Source of the DNA: Methylobacter sp.
Lineage (GTDB): Bacteria; Pseudomonadota; Gammaproteobacteria; Methylococcales; Methylomonadaceae
Assembly (NCBI RefSeq): GCF_004322395.1
Contig: NZ_SCTW01000121.1
Span: forward strand, 1 to 63,793
Length of the DNA stretch: 63,793 nucleotides
Reading direction: 5' to 3'
Position numbers and translations under genes: made by a program. Positions 28,140 to 37,706 of the stretch are shown in pieces (the first letter of the stretch is position 1; each line of letters begins with the position of its first letter). The notes under the pieces are model-generated. The model saw only the letters and a list, made by a program, of their open reading frames with translations, did no database searches and was not told where the DNA came from.

Positions 28140-29390
28140 TCAAAGTATATCGATAATATGTTGACGATTATCGGCTCCCTGAGGAAATGCGCCTGCATCA
28201 TAACTTTGCCACTGCGCCAGAGCTTTGGAATACTTGTTGTGGCCTATTTCGCACGCCAGAGTTTTACCATTCATGCGTACAGGTTGATTGTTGGCAACGC
28301 CAGCCAACCAATGATGTGTCAGTTTCTTGATCAAATTCACATCGTATTGATCAACAGCATCCAAGCCTAATTCGCAAAGACGTACAAACTCTTTGACACT
28401 AAATCCAGGCAGCTCCCACGGAAACGGTGCTCCGGCAGCGGCTTTAATTGGCTGCACCAAAGGATTCATGCGAACTACTGGACCGTCTGTGACCGGGTCA
28501 GGGGTTGAGGGCAAACTTCCTCCCAACACCACATGTGCCGTAAAAGAAGCGGCATCGGGCGGGTCGTTAATGACGGCGCCTGCGAGCAGGTTAATATCGC
28601 TTATCAGACACGGTTTTTGGGGCAGCTTATATAAGCCGAAACTGTTGTTCCCTTCAGTCCCTAGCGGTAAAAAAACATTGCCGGTGCCGATACTCAGCGC
28701 TCGAATATTTTCAGGTTTTGGATTTTTTGCCAATACCTCCACTACGCCAGCCATTACAGGATTGTTGTAGCCGCCGACAGCTCCATCCCAAAAACGGGCT
28801 TTGCCGTCCTCAGGTTTGTGATAGGAAACTAGCGCCGGATCGTCGAAATATTTAACAGGTGCCGTGGATGACGCGTGTATGGCTTGGAGGAGAGTTAGGT
28901 TTTTGAAGTCTGAACCTCCAAGGGATGCCGTCAAAGACTTGGGATTAGAGCGGAAGAAAGTCGCTCGCTCCCGGTCATAATTGAACGCGCAAATTACAAT
29001 TTCCGTGCTGATTTTAAGCTGGCTGCCAATTTCCAAAATTCTGCAATCAATCGGGTAACCTTCAAAAGCTTTTGCCAACCCTGTCAATTTGTCTTCAGTG
29101 CTGTATTTGCGAAAATCAAACATATTGATCCAATTATCAACAAAAATTCCCTTGCGTATGGGCTCATCATTAAACTGGTCAAATATTTTTCGCGGTGACA
29201 TATCCATTACTAAGCCAGCCAGAACAACGCTTCCGCCCGAGTTGGCGATGGCCAAGTCAAAGTGCTTTAGAATATCCCGGCCTTTGGTATCCAAGCCGTA
29301 AATATCGGCCAAAGCAATAGCCTGAATCAACGCCCATGATCCGCCGCCATCAAGCGATAAAATTTTGTATGTCTTAGCTTCATTATCCAT
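28140..29390 (-). CDS. Patatin-like phospholipase
   Basis: A 416-residue patatin-family lipid acyl hydrolase. The oxyanion-hole motif SLDGGGSWAL (12-21) is followed by the nucleophile elbow AIANSGGSVVL with Ser51 and the catalytic Asp202 in FWDGAVGG. The elbow reads A-N-S-G-G where the family normally has G-x-S-x-G. No signal peptide is seen. Patatins serve in lipid turnover, as toxins, and as effectors in cyclic-nucleotide defence systems, but no nucleotidyltransferase gene lies beside this one, so a defence role is unsupported. It is a monocistronic gene. Confidence 0.85.
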   Translation of the reverse strand: MDNEAKTYKILSLDGGGSWALIQAIALADIYGLDTKGRDILKHFDLAIANSGGSVVLAGLVMDMSPRKIFDQFNDEPIRKGIFVDNWINMFDFRKYSTEDKLTGLAKAFEGYPIDCRILEIGSQLKISTEIVICAFNYDRERATFFRSNPKSLTASLGGSDFKNLTLLQAIHASSTAPVKYFDDPALVSYHKPEDGKARFWDGAVGGYNNPVMAGVVEVLAKNPKPENIRALSIGTGNVFLPLGTEGNNSFGLYKLPQKPCLISDINLLAGAVINDPPDAASFTAHVVLGGSLPSTPDPVTDGPVVRMNPLVQPIKAAAGAPFPWELPGFSVKEFVRLCELGLDAVDQYDVNLIKKLTHHWLAGVANNQPVRMNGKTLACEIGHNKYSKALAQWQSYDAGAFPQGADNRQHIIDIL

Positions 29391-30061
29391 TTTTCAGTCT
29401 CCCGGTTGGAGGTTAAATAGATGCAGCACTTTACTTATTGGCGTAGCGGTCATACGGCTACCTAAAATATTTTAAGCATACTCAAAATTAAAACATCAGG
29501 TTGTCCAAGTCAAGGTAATAAGCATAAAAATATTTTATTTTCAGTAAGTTAATTTACTTAGGCATTATACGAACCTAAAACTCTTCAGATAAATAAGTCA
29601 CCAAAGCTCCCAGGTTAAATCCAGAAAAGGGATATGCGTCAAATATTATTCTATTCGCAACAAAGAAGCATAATCGGTTGAGCATGGCGGGTTATCCTGC
29701 CAACAAGCGTCATTATGGAAGTGGCCGGAGTCGAAGCTTTTTAGCTCATCTGAATGACAAATGATTCGTCCACACAAAATCAGACTATAGCCGCATTGTT
29801 ATTTTGATATAAAGACGTTGAAGCAAAATAGCTGTGCATGATGAGCCTGCTTGGAGCGGATGTGGCATTGGCCTGAAGGGTGCATGGACGGGGGGACAAT
29901 ACCGTTGACTTAAGCAGTTGGCTGAGCGTAGCCGACGTTCGCTGAGCGTAGCCGAAGCATGGTTCTTGGCTTCGGCTACGCTCAGCCAACGAACGCGGTG
30001 GCTTTGGTTAAGTCAACAGCATTAGGGCGGAGGGACAGCCATGCATAAAATCATCTGTGGT
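29391..30061. other. Intergenic region between patatin gene and phoR
   Basis: A 671-bp AT-rich gap (29391-29760) followed by a repeat-bearing part. I see no gene in it. The first 200 bases on the minus strand should hold the patatin promoter, but no clear -35/-10 pair stands out. Confidence 0.5.
29904..30017. repeat. Nested inverted repeat with GCTGAGCGTAGCCGA units
   Basis: Outer arms GTTGACTTAA (29904) and TTAAGTCAAC (30008) are perfect inverted copies. Inside, TTGGCTGAGCGTAGCCGA (29918) is repeated as GCTGAGCGTAGCCGA (29941) and inverted as TCGGCTACGCTCAGCCAA (29972). This is a dispersed-repeat cluster downstream of phoR, with no coding function visible. Confidence 0.75.
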
Positions 30062-31375
30062 TTAATTACAAACCCGCTTAACCGGAAAGTAACAACTGAA
30101 ACGGCTACCCTTGCCCAATTCGCTGGCTATGCTTAGCTTGGCGTCATGCCGCATCAGCACATGCTTGACAATGGCCAAGCCTAGTCCGGTGCCGCCTACT
30201 TTCTTGGTGCGCTTGACTTCAGATCGGTAAAATCGCTCGGTAACTCGGGGAATATCGTTTGTTGCAATACCTTCCCCCTGATCCTCAACATCCAGCACTA
30301 TACTGTCGCCGGATCGATACCAGCGAACTTTTACCACAGTGTCTTCCGGCGAATATTTGAGCGCATTGCCCAGCAGATTGGTGAAGGCGCTGCGCAGTTC
30401 CTGCTCTTCGCCAACGATATGCACGTCTGTTTCCATAATTAACTCAATCCGGGCAGAGGATAAGGATGGGCCGGAAGCAGATGCGGCGGAAGTTCTACCG
30501 TGTAATGCCTCTGTTTCCTTGCAAATCTGGCTCAATAACGCCGGAACATTAACGCACTCGGTTTTCTTCTGTTGGGTTTCCAAACGTGTCAGCAGCAGCA
30601 AGTCATCGACCAGATGCTGCATACGCTCGGTTTGTCCCTGCATTTGCTGGAACGACGTAGTCAATAACGATGACTTGCCGTCATCCATGTCCTGCAAGGT
30701 TTCCAGATAACCTTTTAGCACGGTCAGAGGAGTTCTGAGTTCATGCGACACATTAGCCACAAAATCTTTGCGCATCCTTTCCATTTTTTTCAGCTGCGTA
30801 ACATCCTGGGCCAACAACAGGCGCAAGCCCGCACCGTAGGTGATAATCCGTACTGCCAGCGTTATGCGGTGATCTACCGGGGAAGGCAATATGACGGCCT
30901 CGTGGTAATTTCCGGATTTAAGATAGCGGATAAATTCAGGAAAACGAATAAGGTTAGGAATGCGTTGGCCTTTATCCGATTGATGTAAACCGAATACTTC
31001 TCTGGCCGCCTTATTCGCCCATTCAATCTCGTCGTTGGAACCCAAAACGATGGCTGCATCCGGTAGCGCTTCGGTGGACTGGCGAAACTGGTCAACCATT
31101 TTGCCCAGTTTCTTTTTGCGCTTTTTTTCGTTCTTTTTAATGCGGTAGACATGGTAATAAATTTCTTCCCAAATACCGCTGGTTTTCGGGTATTTGGCCC
31201 TGCCGCCTGTTCGGATCCATTTTTCAAACCGGTTAATCTGGTATAGCTGACGCATTAAAACCGCCAGCGTTAGCGCCAGTGCCAAAGGCATAAAAAGCCC
31301 GGTTATTCCACCTATTATGGACACCGCCAAAAGCAGCAGCAATCCGGCAATGATTTCTTTTTGCCAAACCCCCAT
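30062..31375 (-). CDS. phoR: Phosphate regulon sensor kinase PhoR
   Basis: Histidine kinase PhoR, 437 residues (431 in E. coli). It phosphorylates PhoB when the PstSCAB-PhoU complex reports low phosphate. Two N-terminal membrane spans (about 8-40), a basic DUF3329-like linker, a PAS domain (about 100-200), the phosphoacceptor NVSHELRTPLTVLKGYLETL, N-box FTNLLGNALKYSP and the ATP-binding DQGEGI and GGTGLGLAIVKHVL are all present. It begins six bases after phoB and is co-transcribed with it from the Pho-box promoter. The pst genes it works with are 18 kb away in this window. Confidence 0.95.
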   Translation of the reverse strand: MGVWQKEIIAGLLLLLAVSIIGGITGLFMPLALALTLAVLMRQLYQINRFEKWIRTGGRAKYPKTSGIWEEIYYHVYRIKKNEKKRKKKLGKMVDQFRQSTEALPDAAIVLGSNDEIEWANKAAREVFGLHQSDKGQRIPNLIRFPEFIRYLKSGNYHEAVILPSPVDHRITLAVRIITYGAGLRLLLAQDVTQLKKMERMRKDFVANVSHELRTPLTVLKGYLETLQDMDDGKSSLLTTSFQQMQGQTERMQHLVDDLLLLTRLETQQKKTECVNVPALLSQICKETEALHGRTSAASASGPSLSSARIELIMETDVHIVGEEQELRSAFTNLLGNALKYSPEDTVVKVRWYRSGDSIVLDVEDQGEGIATNDIPRVTERFYRSEVKRTKKVGGTGLGLAIVKHVLMRHDAKLSIASELGKGSRFSCYFPVKRVCN

Positions 31376-31381
31376 ATTGGG

Positions 31382-32104
31382 TTACAAGAATTCAGGTGCA
31401 AACGGGGTTGACGAATCCACCACAGAAAACCGGTAGCCGAAACCACGCACAGTTTGGACTAAATCCTCCCGGCCGTGTTCACCCAGAATTTTTCGCAACC
31501 GGCGTATATGTACGTCAACGGTGCGTTCTTCGATGTATACACTCCGCCCCCAGACCTGGTCCAGTAATTGGGTACGATTGAAAACCTTGTCGGGATGGGT
31601 CATAAAAAATTGCATCAAGCGAAACTCAGTCGGGCTTACATCCAGTTGTTTATCGCCGATGCTGAGCCGGTGCTGTTCGGTATCCAGAACCAGATCGCCC
31701 AAGGTGATTTGCGCCAGATCGTTTATTTTTCCGCTTCTGCGCAAAACTGCGCGGATACGCGCCACTAATTCCTTGGGTGAAAAAGGTTTAGTCATGTAAT
31801 CGTCCGCGCCGATTTCCAGGCCTCTAACTTTATCCTCCTCCTCGCCTCGCGCAGTCAGCAAAATGATGGGCAGTCCGCGGTACATGGGTTCTTTCTTTAA
31901 ACGTCTGGCCCACTCCACACCGCTCATTCCAGGCAACATCCAGTCCAGCAGAATCAAGTCGGGCAAAGCCTCATCCAAGGCTTTTTGCGCATCATTTGCA
32001 TCCGCCGCCGCAGTCGACCTAAAACCGGCCTGTTCAAGCACCATCATCAGCATCTCTCTGATGGCGTCTTCATCTTCAACAACGAGAATTTTTAAATTAG
32101 ACAT
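31382..32104 (-). CDS. phoB: Phosphate regulon response regulator PhoB
   Basis: OmpR-class regulator of 240 residues. The receiver domain has the acidic pair in VVEDED, phosphoacceptor Asp54 (LLDWMLPGMSG) and the conserved Lys of DDYMTKPFSP. The winged helix at the C-terminus ends with the recognition segment ERTVDVHIRRLRKILG and GFGYRFS. PhoB binds Pho boxes, several of which occur in this window, including one before its own gene, so it is autoregulated. It carries a short extra C-terminal tail after the usual end. Confidence 0.96.
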   Translation of the reverse strand: MSNLKILVVEDEDAIREMLMMVLEQAGFRSTAAADANDAQKALDEALPDLILLDWMLPGMSGVEWARRLKKEPMYRGLPIILLTARGEEEDKVRGLEIGADDYMTKPFSPKELVARIRAVLRRSGKINDLAQITLGDLVLDTEQHRLSIGDKQLDVSPTEFRLMQFFMTHPDKVFNRTQLLDQVWGRSVYIEERTVDVHIRRLRKILGEHGREDLVQTVRGFGYRFSVVDSSTPFAPEFL

Positions 32105-32151
32105 AATTAAATTTTCGAATAAGGATAATCTGTCATTCTACCAAGCTACAT

Positions 32152-32169
32152 ATTACCTTTTTATGACAA
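32152..32169 (-). promoter_or_regulatory. Pho box before phoB
   Basis: Minus-strand TTGTCATAAAAAGGTAAT matches the E. coli Pho box CTGTCATAAAACTGTCAT at 14 of 18 positions. Eleven bases downstream is a -10-like TAGAAT, the spacing expected when PhoB replaces the -35 contact. The phoB start codon is 48 bases beyond the box. Confidence 0.75.
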
Positions 32170-32348
32170 ACAGGATTTGCTTATTGTCATGTTGAAGTTA
32201 GAAACTCTTAACAAAATAGGTTTAAAAAATTCCAAAACTGACCTATTGCGGGTATCATTCCGATCACTTTACCTACGTAATAATACTTATATTTTATAGA
32301 TTAACGTAGCGCACCCTACGACTTCAGCCGCAGAGCTTCAACATTATC

Positions 32349-33398
32349 ATGATTGAAATTTTACGCCGATATAGCCTCATAACGCTGTTGTTGATCTTTA
32401 ATTGCGCTGTTCTTGCCGACACCCCTTCATTGGAAACCCCGGCAAACAAAACCAAACCTGCCCAAGTATCTAAAAATGATTCCGAAAGTGAAGAAACCGT
32501 TTTCATGAAATGGTGGAAATTATTATTGGACTTACCGTTGCTTTCGGGCTCGAACAAACAGTCCAATGACGCTTATGAGCCCAGTTTCAGCGCACAAAGC
32601 AAATCTAAAGCGACCAAATATGTGATCGGCATTCATCCTTTGCATAATCCCAAACGGCTGTTTGAAGTTTACGGTCCTATCGTCGATTTTATTAACGCAA
32701 ACATATCCGAAGCGGATTTTACTTTAGAAGCATCGCGTAATTATGAAGAATTCGATAAGAGGCTTTACAGCGGATATTTCGATTTTGCGATGCCCAATCC
32801 CTATCAAACTATCAACTCGCTTAAGCATGGTTATCGTGTGTTTGGCAAAATGTCCGATGACAATGACTTCCGGGGCATTATTCTGGTACGTCGCGACAGC
32901 GGCATTAACACCATCGCCGATCTCAAAGGCAAAACCGTATCCTATCCTGCGCCGACTGCACTGGCTGCGACCATGATGCCCCAGTATTATCTGCACACCC
33001 ACGGCATTGATATTAACCTCGACATTGAAAACCGCTATGTCGGTTCGCAGGAGTCTTCCATCATTAACGTGTTGCGCGGTCATGTTGCGGCCGGAGCGAC
33101 TTGGCCAGTGCCATGGAAAACATTCAGCAAGGAAAATCCCCAGTTAGCAGAACAACTCGAAGTTAAATGGCAAACCGAACCACTGCAAAACAACGGTTGG
33201 GTGGTGCGCAAAGACATCCCCACAGCGCTGGCTGATAAGTTTGCTACTCTGCTGTTTAATCTCGATCAGCATGCGCAAGGCCGGGAAATGTTGGCGCGTA
33301 TCCCGGTTACCCGTTTTGAGCCGGCTAACGATGATAGTTACGGACCGGTACAGGCATTTATTGCGACCTTCATCAAAACAGTACGGCCTTTAGAGTAA
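32349..33398 (+). CDS. PhnD-like periplasmic binding protein
   Basis: A 349-residue exported protein of the phosphate/phosphite/phosphonate binding-protein family (PhnD-like). A signal peptide (about residues 1-23) ends at a likely VLA-D cleavage site. After a low-complexity linker come the two lobes, with GIHPLHNPKRLFEVYGPIVD, YSGYFDFAMPNPYQT and TIADLKGKTVSYPAPTALAA. No ABC permease or ATPase gene is adjacent. Instead it is followed nine bases later by a membrane GGDEF-EAL protein, so it more likely serves as a ligand-sensing subunit of that regulator. It is divergent from phoB. The ligand is unknown. Confidence 0.88.
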   Translation: MIEILRRYSLITLLLIFNCAVLADTPSLETPANKTKPAQVSKNDSESEETVFMKWWKLLLDLPLLSGSNKQSNDAYEPSFSAQSKSKATKYVIGIHPLHNPKRLFEVYGPIVDFINANISEADFTLEASRNYEEFDKRLYSGYFDFAMPNPYQTINSLKHGYRVFGKMSDDNDFRGIILVRRDSGINTIADLKGKTVSYPAPTALAATMMPQYYLHTHGIDINLDIENRYVGSQESSIINVLRGHVAAGATWPVPWKTFSKENPQLAEQLEVKWQTEPLQNNGWVVRKDIPTALADKFATLLFNLDQHAQGREMLARIPVTRFEPANDDSYGPVQAFIATFIKTVRPLE

Positions 33399-33407
33399 AG
33401 GGACATA

Positions 33408-36400
33408 ATGACAACTGCCCGTAATCGAAGTAAAGCACAACGTTTTTTTTTTAGCGGTTCCATTCGAAATCAATTAGCGTGGTCATTTGGCGGCGTTGCG
33501 TTGATCATGATGATAGGTCTTGCAGGCCTATTATTCGAGCGGCAACGTAATTTTCTTTATAGCGCTGCCATTCAGCAAGGTAAATCGTTGACCACCTCGC
33601 TTGCCAATAGCAGTACATCATGGGTATTAGCTAACGATATTGCCGGATTAAAGGAAGTGTTGCAGGGTTTTGTCGGCTTACCCGATCTGGAACAGGCCTA
33701 TATCTTATCGTTGCGCGGCGAAGTACTGTGTTCCACACGGTCTGACGAGGCCGGGCTATTTGTTACCGACGCGCAAAATCAAAAATTGTTAGGTTCGCCG
33801 CCTCAAACTCAAGTGTTGCTCGCCAATGCTCGTCAAATTGAAGTTGCCGCGCCGGTGATGGCCGGACAGCGCCATGTCGGATGGGCACGGGTGAAAATGA
33901 CTATGAACGGAGTCAACGCCAATCTCCGCTCCGTCCTGATCATGGGTATAAACTTTATTGCATTTGCGGCGTTGACGGTGCTGGCTGCTGCAATACTGCT
34001 GGCGCGAAGACTCACAAGAAGATTACACCACCTGATGCAAGTAGCCGCCGAGGTCGAGAGAGGGAATCTGAATGTACGGACGCATATTTCCGGTGAGGAT
34101 GAGGTTGGCGTATTGGCGCACGGTTTTAATCAAATGCTGGATGCACTGTCCAATTCGGAACGGCAACGAGAGCGAATCAACCGTTTATATGCGGCATGGA
34201 CTGAGAGCGCAGATATTATTGTGCGCGAGTCGAACGAGGTAAAGTTACTGACTGAGGTATGCCGGATCATAGCTCGTCATGTTGCCTTTAAACTGGTTTG
34301 GGTGGGCATGACCGAACCTGATGGCTGGGTACATGCAGTAGCTGCCAGTCATCCCGATTCCGCCTACCTCCGGAATATCAAAATTTCGGTGGATGAGGCA
34401 TTGCCGGAGGGACGTGGACCGCTGGGGACGGCAATCCGGGAAGGCGTGCCGAAAATTCTTAATAATTTTCTCAATGACCTCAGTACGCAGCCTTGGCAAT
34501 CCATGGCCGCTGCTGAAAAAATTAATGCGGCGGCGGCTTTTCCGCTTATGCGCGGCGGTCGCTGTATCGGAGCTATTGCGGTCTATTCGGACGAGCAAGA
34601 CTACTTTACTCCCGACCTGATTGACCTGATGCGTGGACTGACCGATGACCTTTCTTATGCATTGGATAATTTCGACCATGAGAAGTCGCGTCTCAAGGCC
34701 GAGCATGAGCTACGAATTGCGGCAGCGGCGTTTGAATCTCAGGAGGGCATAATCGTTACCGATGCGGACAATAACATCTTGCGAGTCAACAAGTCGTTTA
34801 CCCAGTTAACCGGTTACAGTGCTGATGAGGTTATCGGCAAGCCCGCAGACATACTCAGGTCCGGTCGGCAGGATAGTGCATTTTATGCAGCCATGTGGGA
34901 AAGCATCAATCACGAAAAATACTGGCAAGGCGAAATCTGGAATAAAAAGAAAAATGGCGTCATCTTTCCTGGATGGCTGTGTGTAACTGCTATTACCAAT
35001 CCCGAAGGACTGATTACTAACTATGTCGGCACTTTTACCGATATTAGCCAGCGCAAAGCCGACGAAGAACGCATCAAAGACCTGGCGTACTACGACTCTC
35101 TGACCAAGCTCCCCAACCGCACTTTGTTGTTTGACCGGCTCAACCTGGCGCTCAATACTAGCGGTCGCAATAGGACGTACGGAGCGTTAATGTTCCTCGA
35201 TCTTGATAATTTCAAAACGCTTAACGATACGCTGGGGCATGATCAGGGCGATCAATTGTTGATTGAAGTGGGGCAACGATTACAAAACTGTGTTCGGGAA
35301 GTTGATACGGTAGCTAGGCTGGGCGGTGATGAATTTGTGATCATGCTGGAGTATCTTGATGAACAGGAAGTTGAGGCAGCCATCCAAGCCCACGCGATTG
35401 CTGAAAAAATCCGCAGTAATTTGGCCGAATTCTACCTATTGAAAAGCAATCTCGATCGCGCTGGTTCCGTACCAGCCGCGACACTTCCGCCATCCCTGGC
35501 GGTCGAAAATAAAACACAACATTTTGTCGAGCATTATTCCACGGGTAGTATCGGTTTTGTATTATTTAAGGGGCACGAAACCAGCAGCGAAGAACTGCTT
35601 AAACGCGCCGATCTGGCCATGTATCAGGCCAAACAAGCCGGTCGTAATGTGATACGCGCTTTCGTCCCTGAAATGCAGGAATCCTTAAACTTGCGAACAT
35701 CGTTGGAAGCCGATTTACGCAACGCTTTAGACCGCAACGAATTTAGCTTGCATTATCAGGTACAAGTTAATTCTTCGAGACAGCCGGTCGGCGCGGAGGC
35801 GCTGATACGCTGGAATCACTTCAAGCGCGGCATGATTTCTCCAGCCGAATTTATTCCGCTGGCCGAAGAAACCGGACTGATTTTGCCCATCGGCCATTGG
35901 ATATTAAGACAAGGCTGTAAAACGCTGGCCGACTGGGCAAAATACCCTGAAACCCGTGAGCTGAAATTGGCGGTAAATATCAGCAGTAAACAGCTTAGTC
36001 AGGCTGATTTTGTAGAGCAAGTGCGCGCGATATTAGCGGAAACCGGTGCCAATCCCGCTCTGCTCAAACTGGAAATTACCGAGTCGGTGATTTTGGATAA
36101 TGTGGAAGACACTATTATTAAAATGCACTCTGTCCGGGACTTGGGGGTTAATTTTTCGATGGATGATTTCGGTACCGGCTATTCTTCGCTGTCTTATCTG
36201 CAAAAGTTACCCTTGGAGCAGCTGAAAATAGACCAATCGTTTGTCAGAAATATGGTTTTTAACAATCATGACTCAGCCATCATCCGAACTATTCTGGCGC
36301 TCGGAAAAAATCTTGCCCTTAACGTTATTGCCGAAGGAGTGGAAACGGAGATTCAGCACGAGCATTTGGTAAATTACGGATGCGAGATATTTCAAGGGTA

Positions 36401-36467
36401 TCTGTTCGGCAGGCCGGTCCCTGCGGACAAATTCAAACAGAGCCTGTTAATTGAAAAGGTTGAATAG
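33408..36467 (+). CDS. Membrane GGDEF-EAL cyclic-di-GMP regulator
   Basis: A 1019-residue protein with, in order, a membrane span (about 24-44), a periplasmic sensor of about 130 residues, a second span (about 180-202), HAMP, GAF (about 265-425), PAS (about 440-555), GGDEF and EAL domains. The cyclase site is intact (ARLGGDEFVIML) and the phosphodiesterase EAL motif (GAEALIRW) and DDFGTGYSSL loop are also intact, so both making and breaking c-di-GMP are possible. GGDEF has an insert of about 25 residues near position 695. The start has AAAGGGA upstream. It is in an operon with the PhnD-like protein. Confidence 0.93.
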   Translation: MTTARNRSKAQRFFFSGSIRNQLAWSFGGVALIMMIGLAGLLFERQRNFLYSAAIQQGKSLTTSLANSSTSWVLANDIAGLKEVLQGFVGLPDLEQAYILSLRGEVLCSTRSDEAGLFVTDAQNQKLLGSPPQTQVLLANARQIEVAAPVMAGQRHVGWARVKMTMNGVNANLRSVLIMGINFIAFAALTVLAAAILLARRLTRRLHHLMQVAAEVERGNLNVRTHISGEDEVGVLAHGFNQMLDALSNSERQRERINRLYAAWTESADIIVRESNEVKLLTEVCRIIARHVAFKLVWVGMTEPDGWVHAVAASHPDSAYLRNIKISVDEALPEGRGPLGTAIREGVPKILNNFLNDLSTQPWQSMAAAEKINAAAAFPLMRGGRCIGAIAVYSDEQDYFTPDLIDLMRGLTDDLSYALDNFDHEKSRLKAEHELRIAAAAFESQEGIIVTDADNNILRVNKSFTQLTGYSADEVIGKPADILRSGRQDSAFYAAMWESINHEKYWQGEIWNKKKNGVIFPGWLCVTAITNPEGLITNYVGTFTDISQRKADEERIKDLAYYDSLTKLPNRTLLFDRLNLALNTSGRNRTYGALMFLDLDNFKTLNDTLGHDQGDQLLIEVGQRLQNCVREVDTVARLGGDEFVIMLEYLDEQEVEAAIQAHAIAEKIRSNLAEFYLLKSNLDRAGSVPAATLPPSLAVENKTQHFVEHYSTGSIGFVLFKGHETSSEELLKRADLAMYQAKQAGRNVIRAFVPEMQESLNLRTSLEADLRNALDRNEFSLHYQVQVNSSRQPVGAEALIRWNHFKRGMISPAEFIPLAEETGLILPIGHWILRQGCKTLADWAKYPETRELKLAVNISSKQLSQADFVEQVRAILAETGANPALLKLEITESVILDNVEDTIIKMHSVRDLGVNFSMDDFGTGYSSLSYLQKLPLEQLKIDQSFVRNMVFNNHDSAIIRTILALGKNLALNVIAEGVETEIQHEHLVNYGCEIFQGYLFGRPVPADKFKQSLLIEKVE

Positions 36468-36593
36468 ACGTGGAAACTACTGATGAAAGAATTCTAAAAG
36501 TAGGCGTTTTAGGCGATATATTCGCTTGCGCTTATGCGGTTTTCGCATACCCATACATATAATTTGTCAGTCCAACAGAAGGAAGATTTTATC

Positions 36594-37706
36594 TTGCTAT
36601 TTAACACGCTGCTTTTCGCCCTTTTGCTAGCGTTCCAGTCTTGCGTTTATGCAGACAATTTTAATTCATCTTACTTTAAAGGCGGAAAAATTGATGCTTT
36701 TTATGATCGTAAGGATAACGGCGATTTTCAGGTCAACAGTATTTTATGGACTCCGGTTTTTAAAGGCGGTCACGGCGTACAAATATCTGAAACAGGTGGA
36801 CAAGATATTAACTATTTCGGCGGCTTTGCCCGCCCTTTGCTGACCCGCCCCGATCTCGGCGATTTAATTCTGGGGGCTCAGGAAGTTCTACAGGGAGATA
36901 GTAAACAAACCGAAGTACAAGGCGAATACCGCTTGCCGTCCGGCTTGGGCTTCGGCGGCGGATTTGTCGATAGAAAATTCAGTAATCAAGATATCAAATT
37001 CGCTAAAATTTCTTACCGGAACGAGTGGCAGTCCATTAAATATATCGCGTCCACTCAATGGCAAAGATTTCAAGGACAAGATTATCCTGGCGGTTACGTC
37101 GCCTTATACAATAAAGAATTAATGGCGGTTTGGGGTAGTGATGGTGAGCAATGGCGCGGCACCGTGGCTTATGTTGCGCCCGACTTGGGAGTACACGAAT
37201 TAAGACCGGCGATTGAAATGTTTTACGTAGATAACTCAATCGGCCAAGTCAACGGCTCCAAAGATATGATGGTCACCGGCAGCTTAGGGTTTCGCAAAGG
37301 TTTTTTAGGGCATGAAGCCCGGCTAGGGCGAGCCATGGGCCCGACCGGTGTGGAGTTCTCCAATCCGCTGGGCTATCTGAACCCTAACTTCAATCGTCGC
37401 CTTACTGCATGGGAAGTTGGTGAATTTGTCAATTTTCGTTTCATTCATAAAACCCTGCCTAATGCCGGGCGCGAAGAAACGCTGGAGACCGCTATTTATC
37501 CAACCCAATTGCTGGGAATCGACAGTCTGGTCAACGCTTTGTTTGTGGGAGTCGGCGTTACCAGCCCGAATCCCGGACAAAACGGAGTCAGCGGACTGCT
37601 GGGCTATCACAAGCGCGTTGAAAACATTGAGTCCAGCTTTAGGCTGCAACACGATTTTGACCGCGACGACACGTCAATTTTTTTCAGCTTGATTCACTGG
37701 CTTTGA
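36594..37706 (+). CDS. Outer-membrane beta-barrel-like protein
   Basis: Exported protein, about 371 residues, of unknown family. From the TTG at 36594 the product opens with a classical signal peptide (MLFNTLLFALLLAFQSCVYA, cleavage before DNF), and AAGGAAG lies eight bases upstream. An ATG at 36534 would put twenty polar residues in front and has no such site, so I prefer TTG. The mature part is rich in alternating aromatic/polar strands and ends in SLIHWL, compatible with an outer-membrane barrel whose last strand ends in an aromatic-containing motif. It may be a porin-like partner of the upstream binding protein, but that is inference. Confidence 0.7.
   Translation: MLFNTLLFALLLAFQSCVYADNFNSSYFKGGKIDAFYDRKDNGDFQVNSILWTPVFKGGHGVQISETGGQDINYFGGFARPLLTRPDLGDLILGAQEVLQGDSKQTEVQGEYRLPSGLGFGGGFVDRKFSNQDIKFAKISYRNEWQSIKYIASTQWQRFQGQDYPGGYVALYNKELMAVWGSDGEQWRGTVAYVAPDLGVHELRPAIEMFYVDNSIGQVNGSKDMMVTGSLGFRKGFLGHEARLGRAMGPTGVEFSNPLGYLNPNFNRRLTAWEVGEFVNFRFIHKTLPNAGREETLETAIYPTQLLGIDSLVNALFVGVGVTSPNPGQNGVSGLLGYHKRVENIESSFRLQHDFDRDDTSIFFSLIHWL

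Noticed and set aside
28140-29390. CBASS effector role for the patatin
   Set aside because: No CD-NTase, cap or other defence gene lies next to it; neighbours are clpB and phoR.
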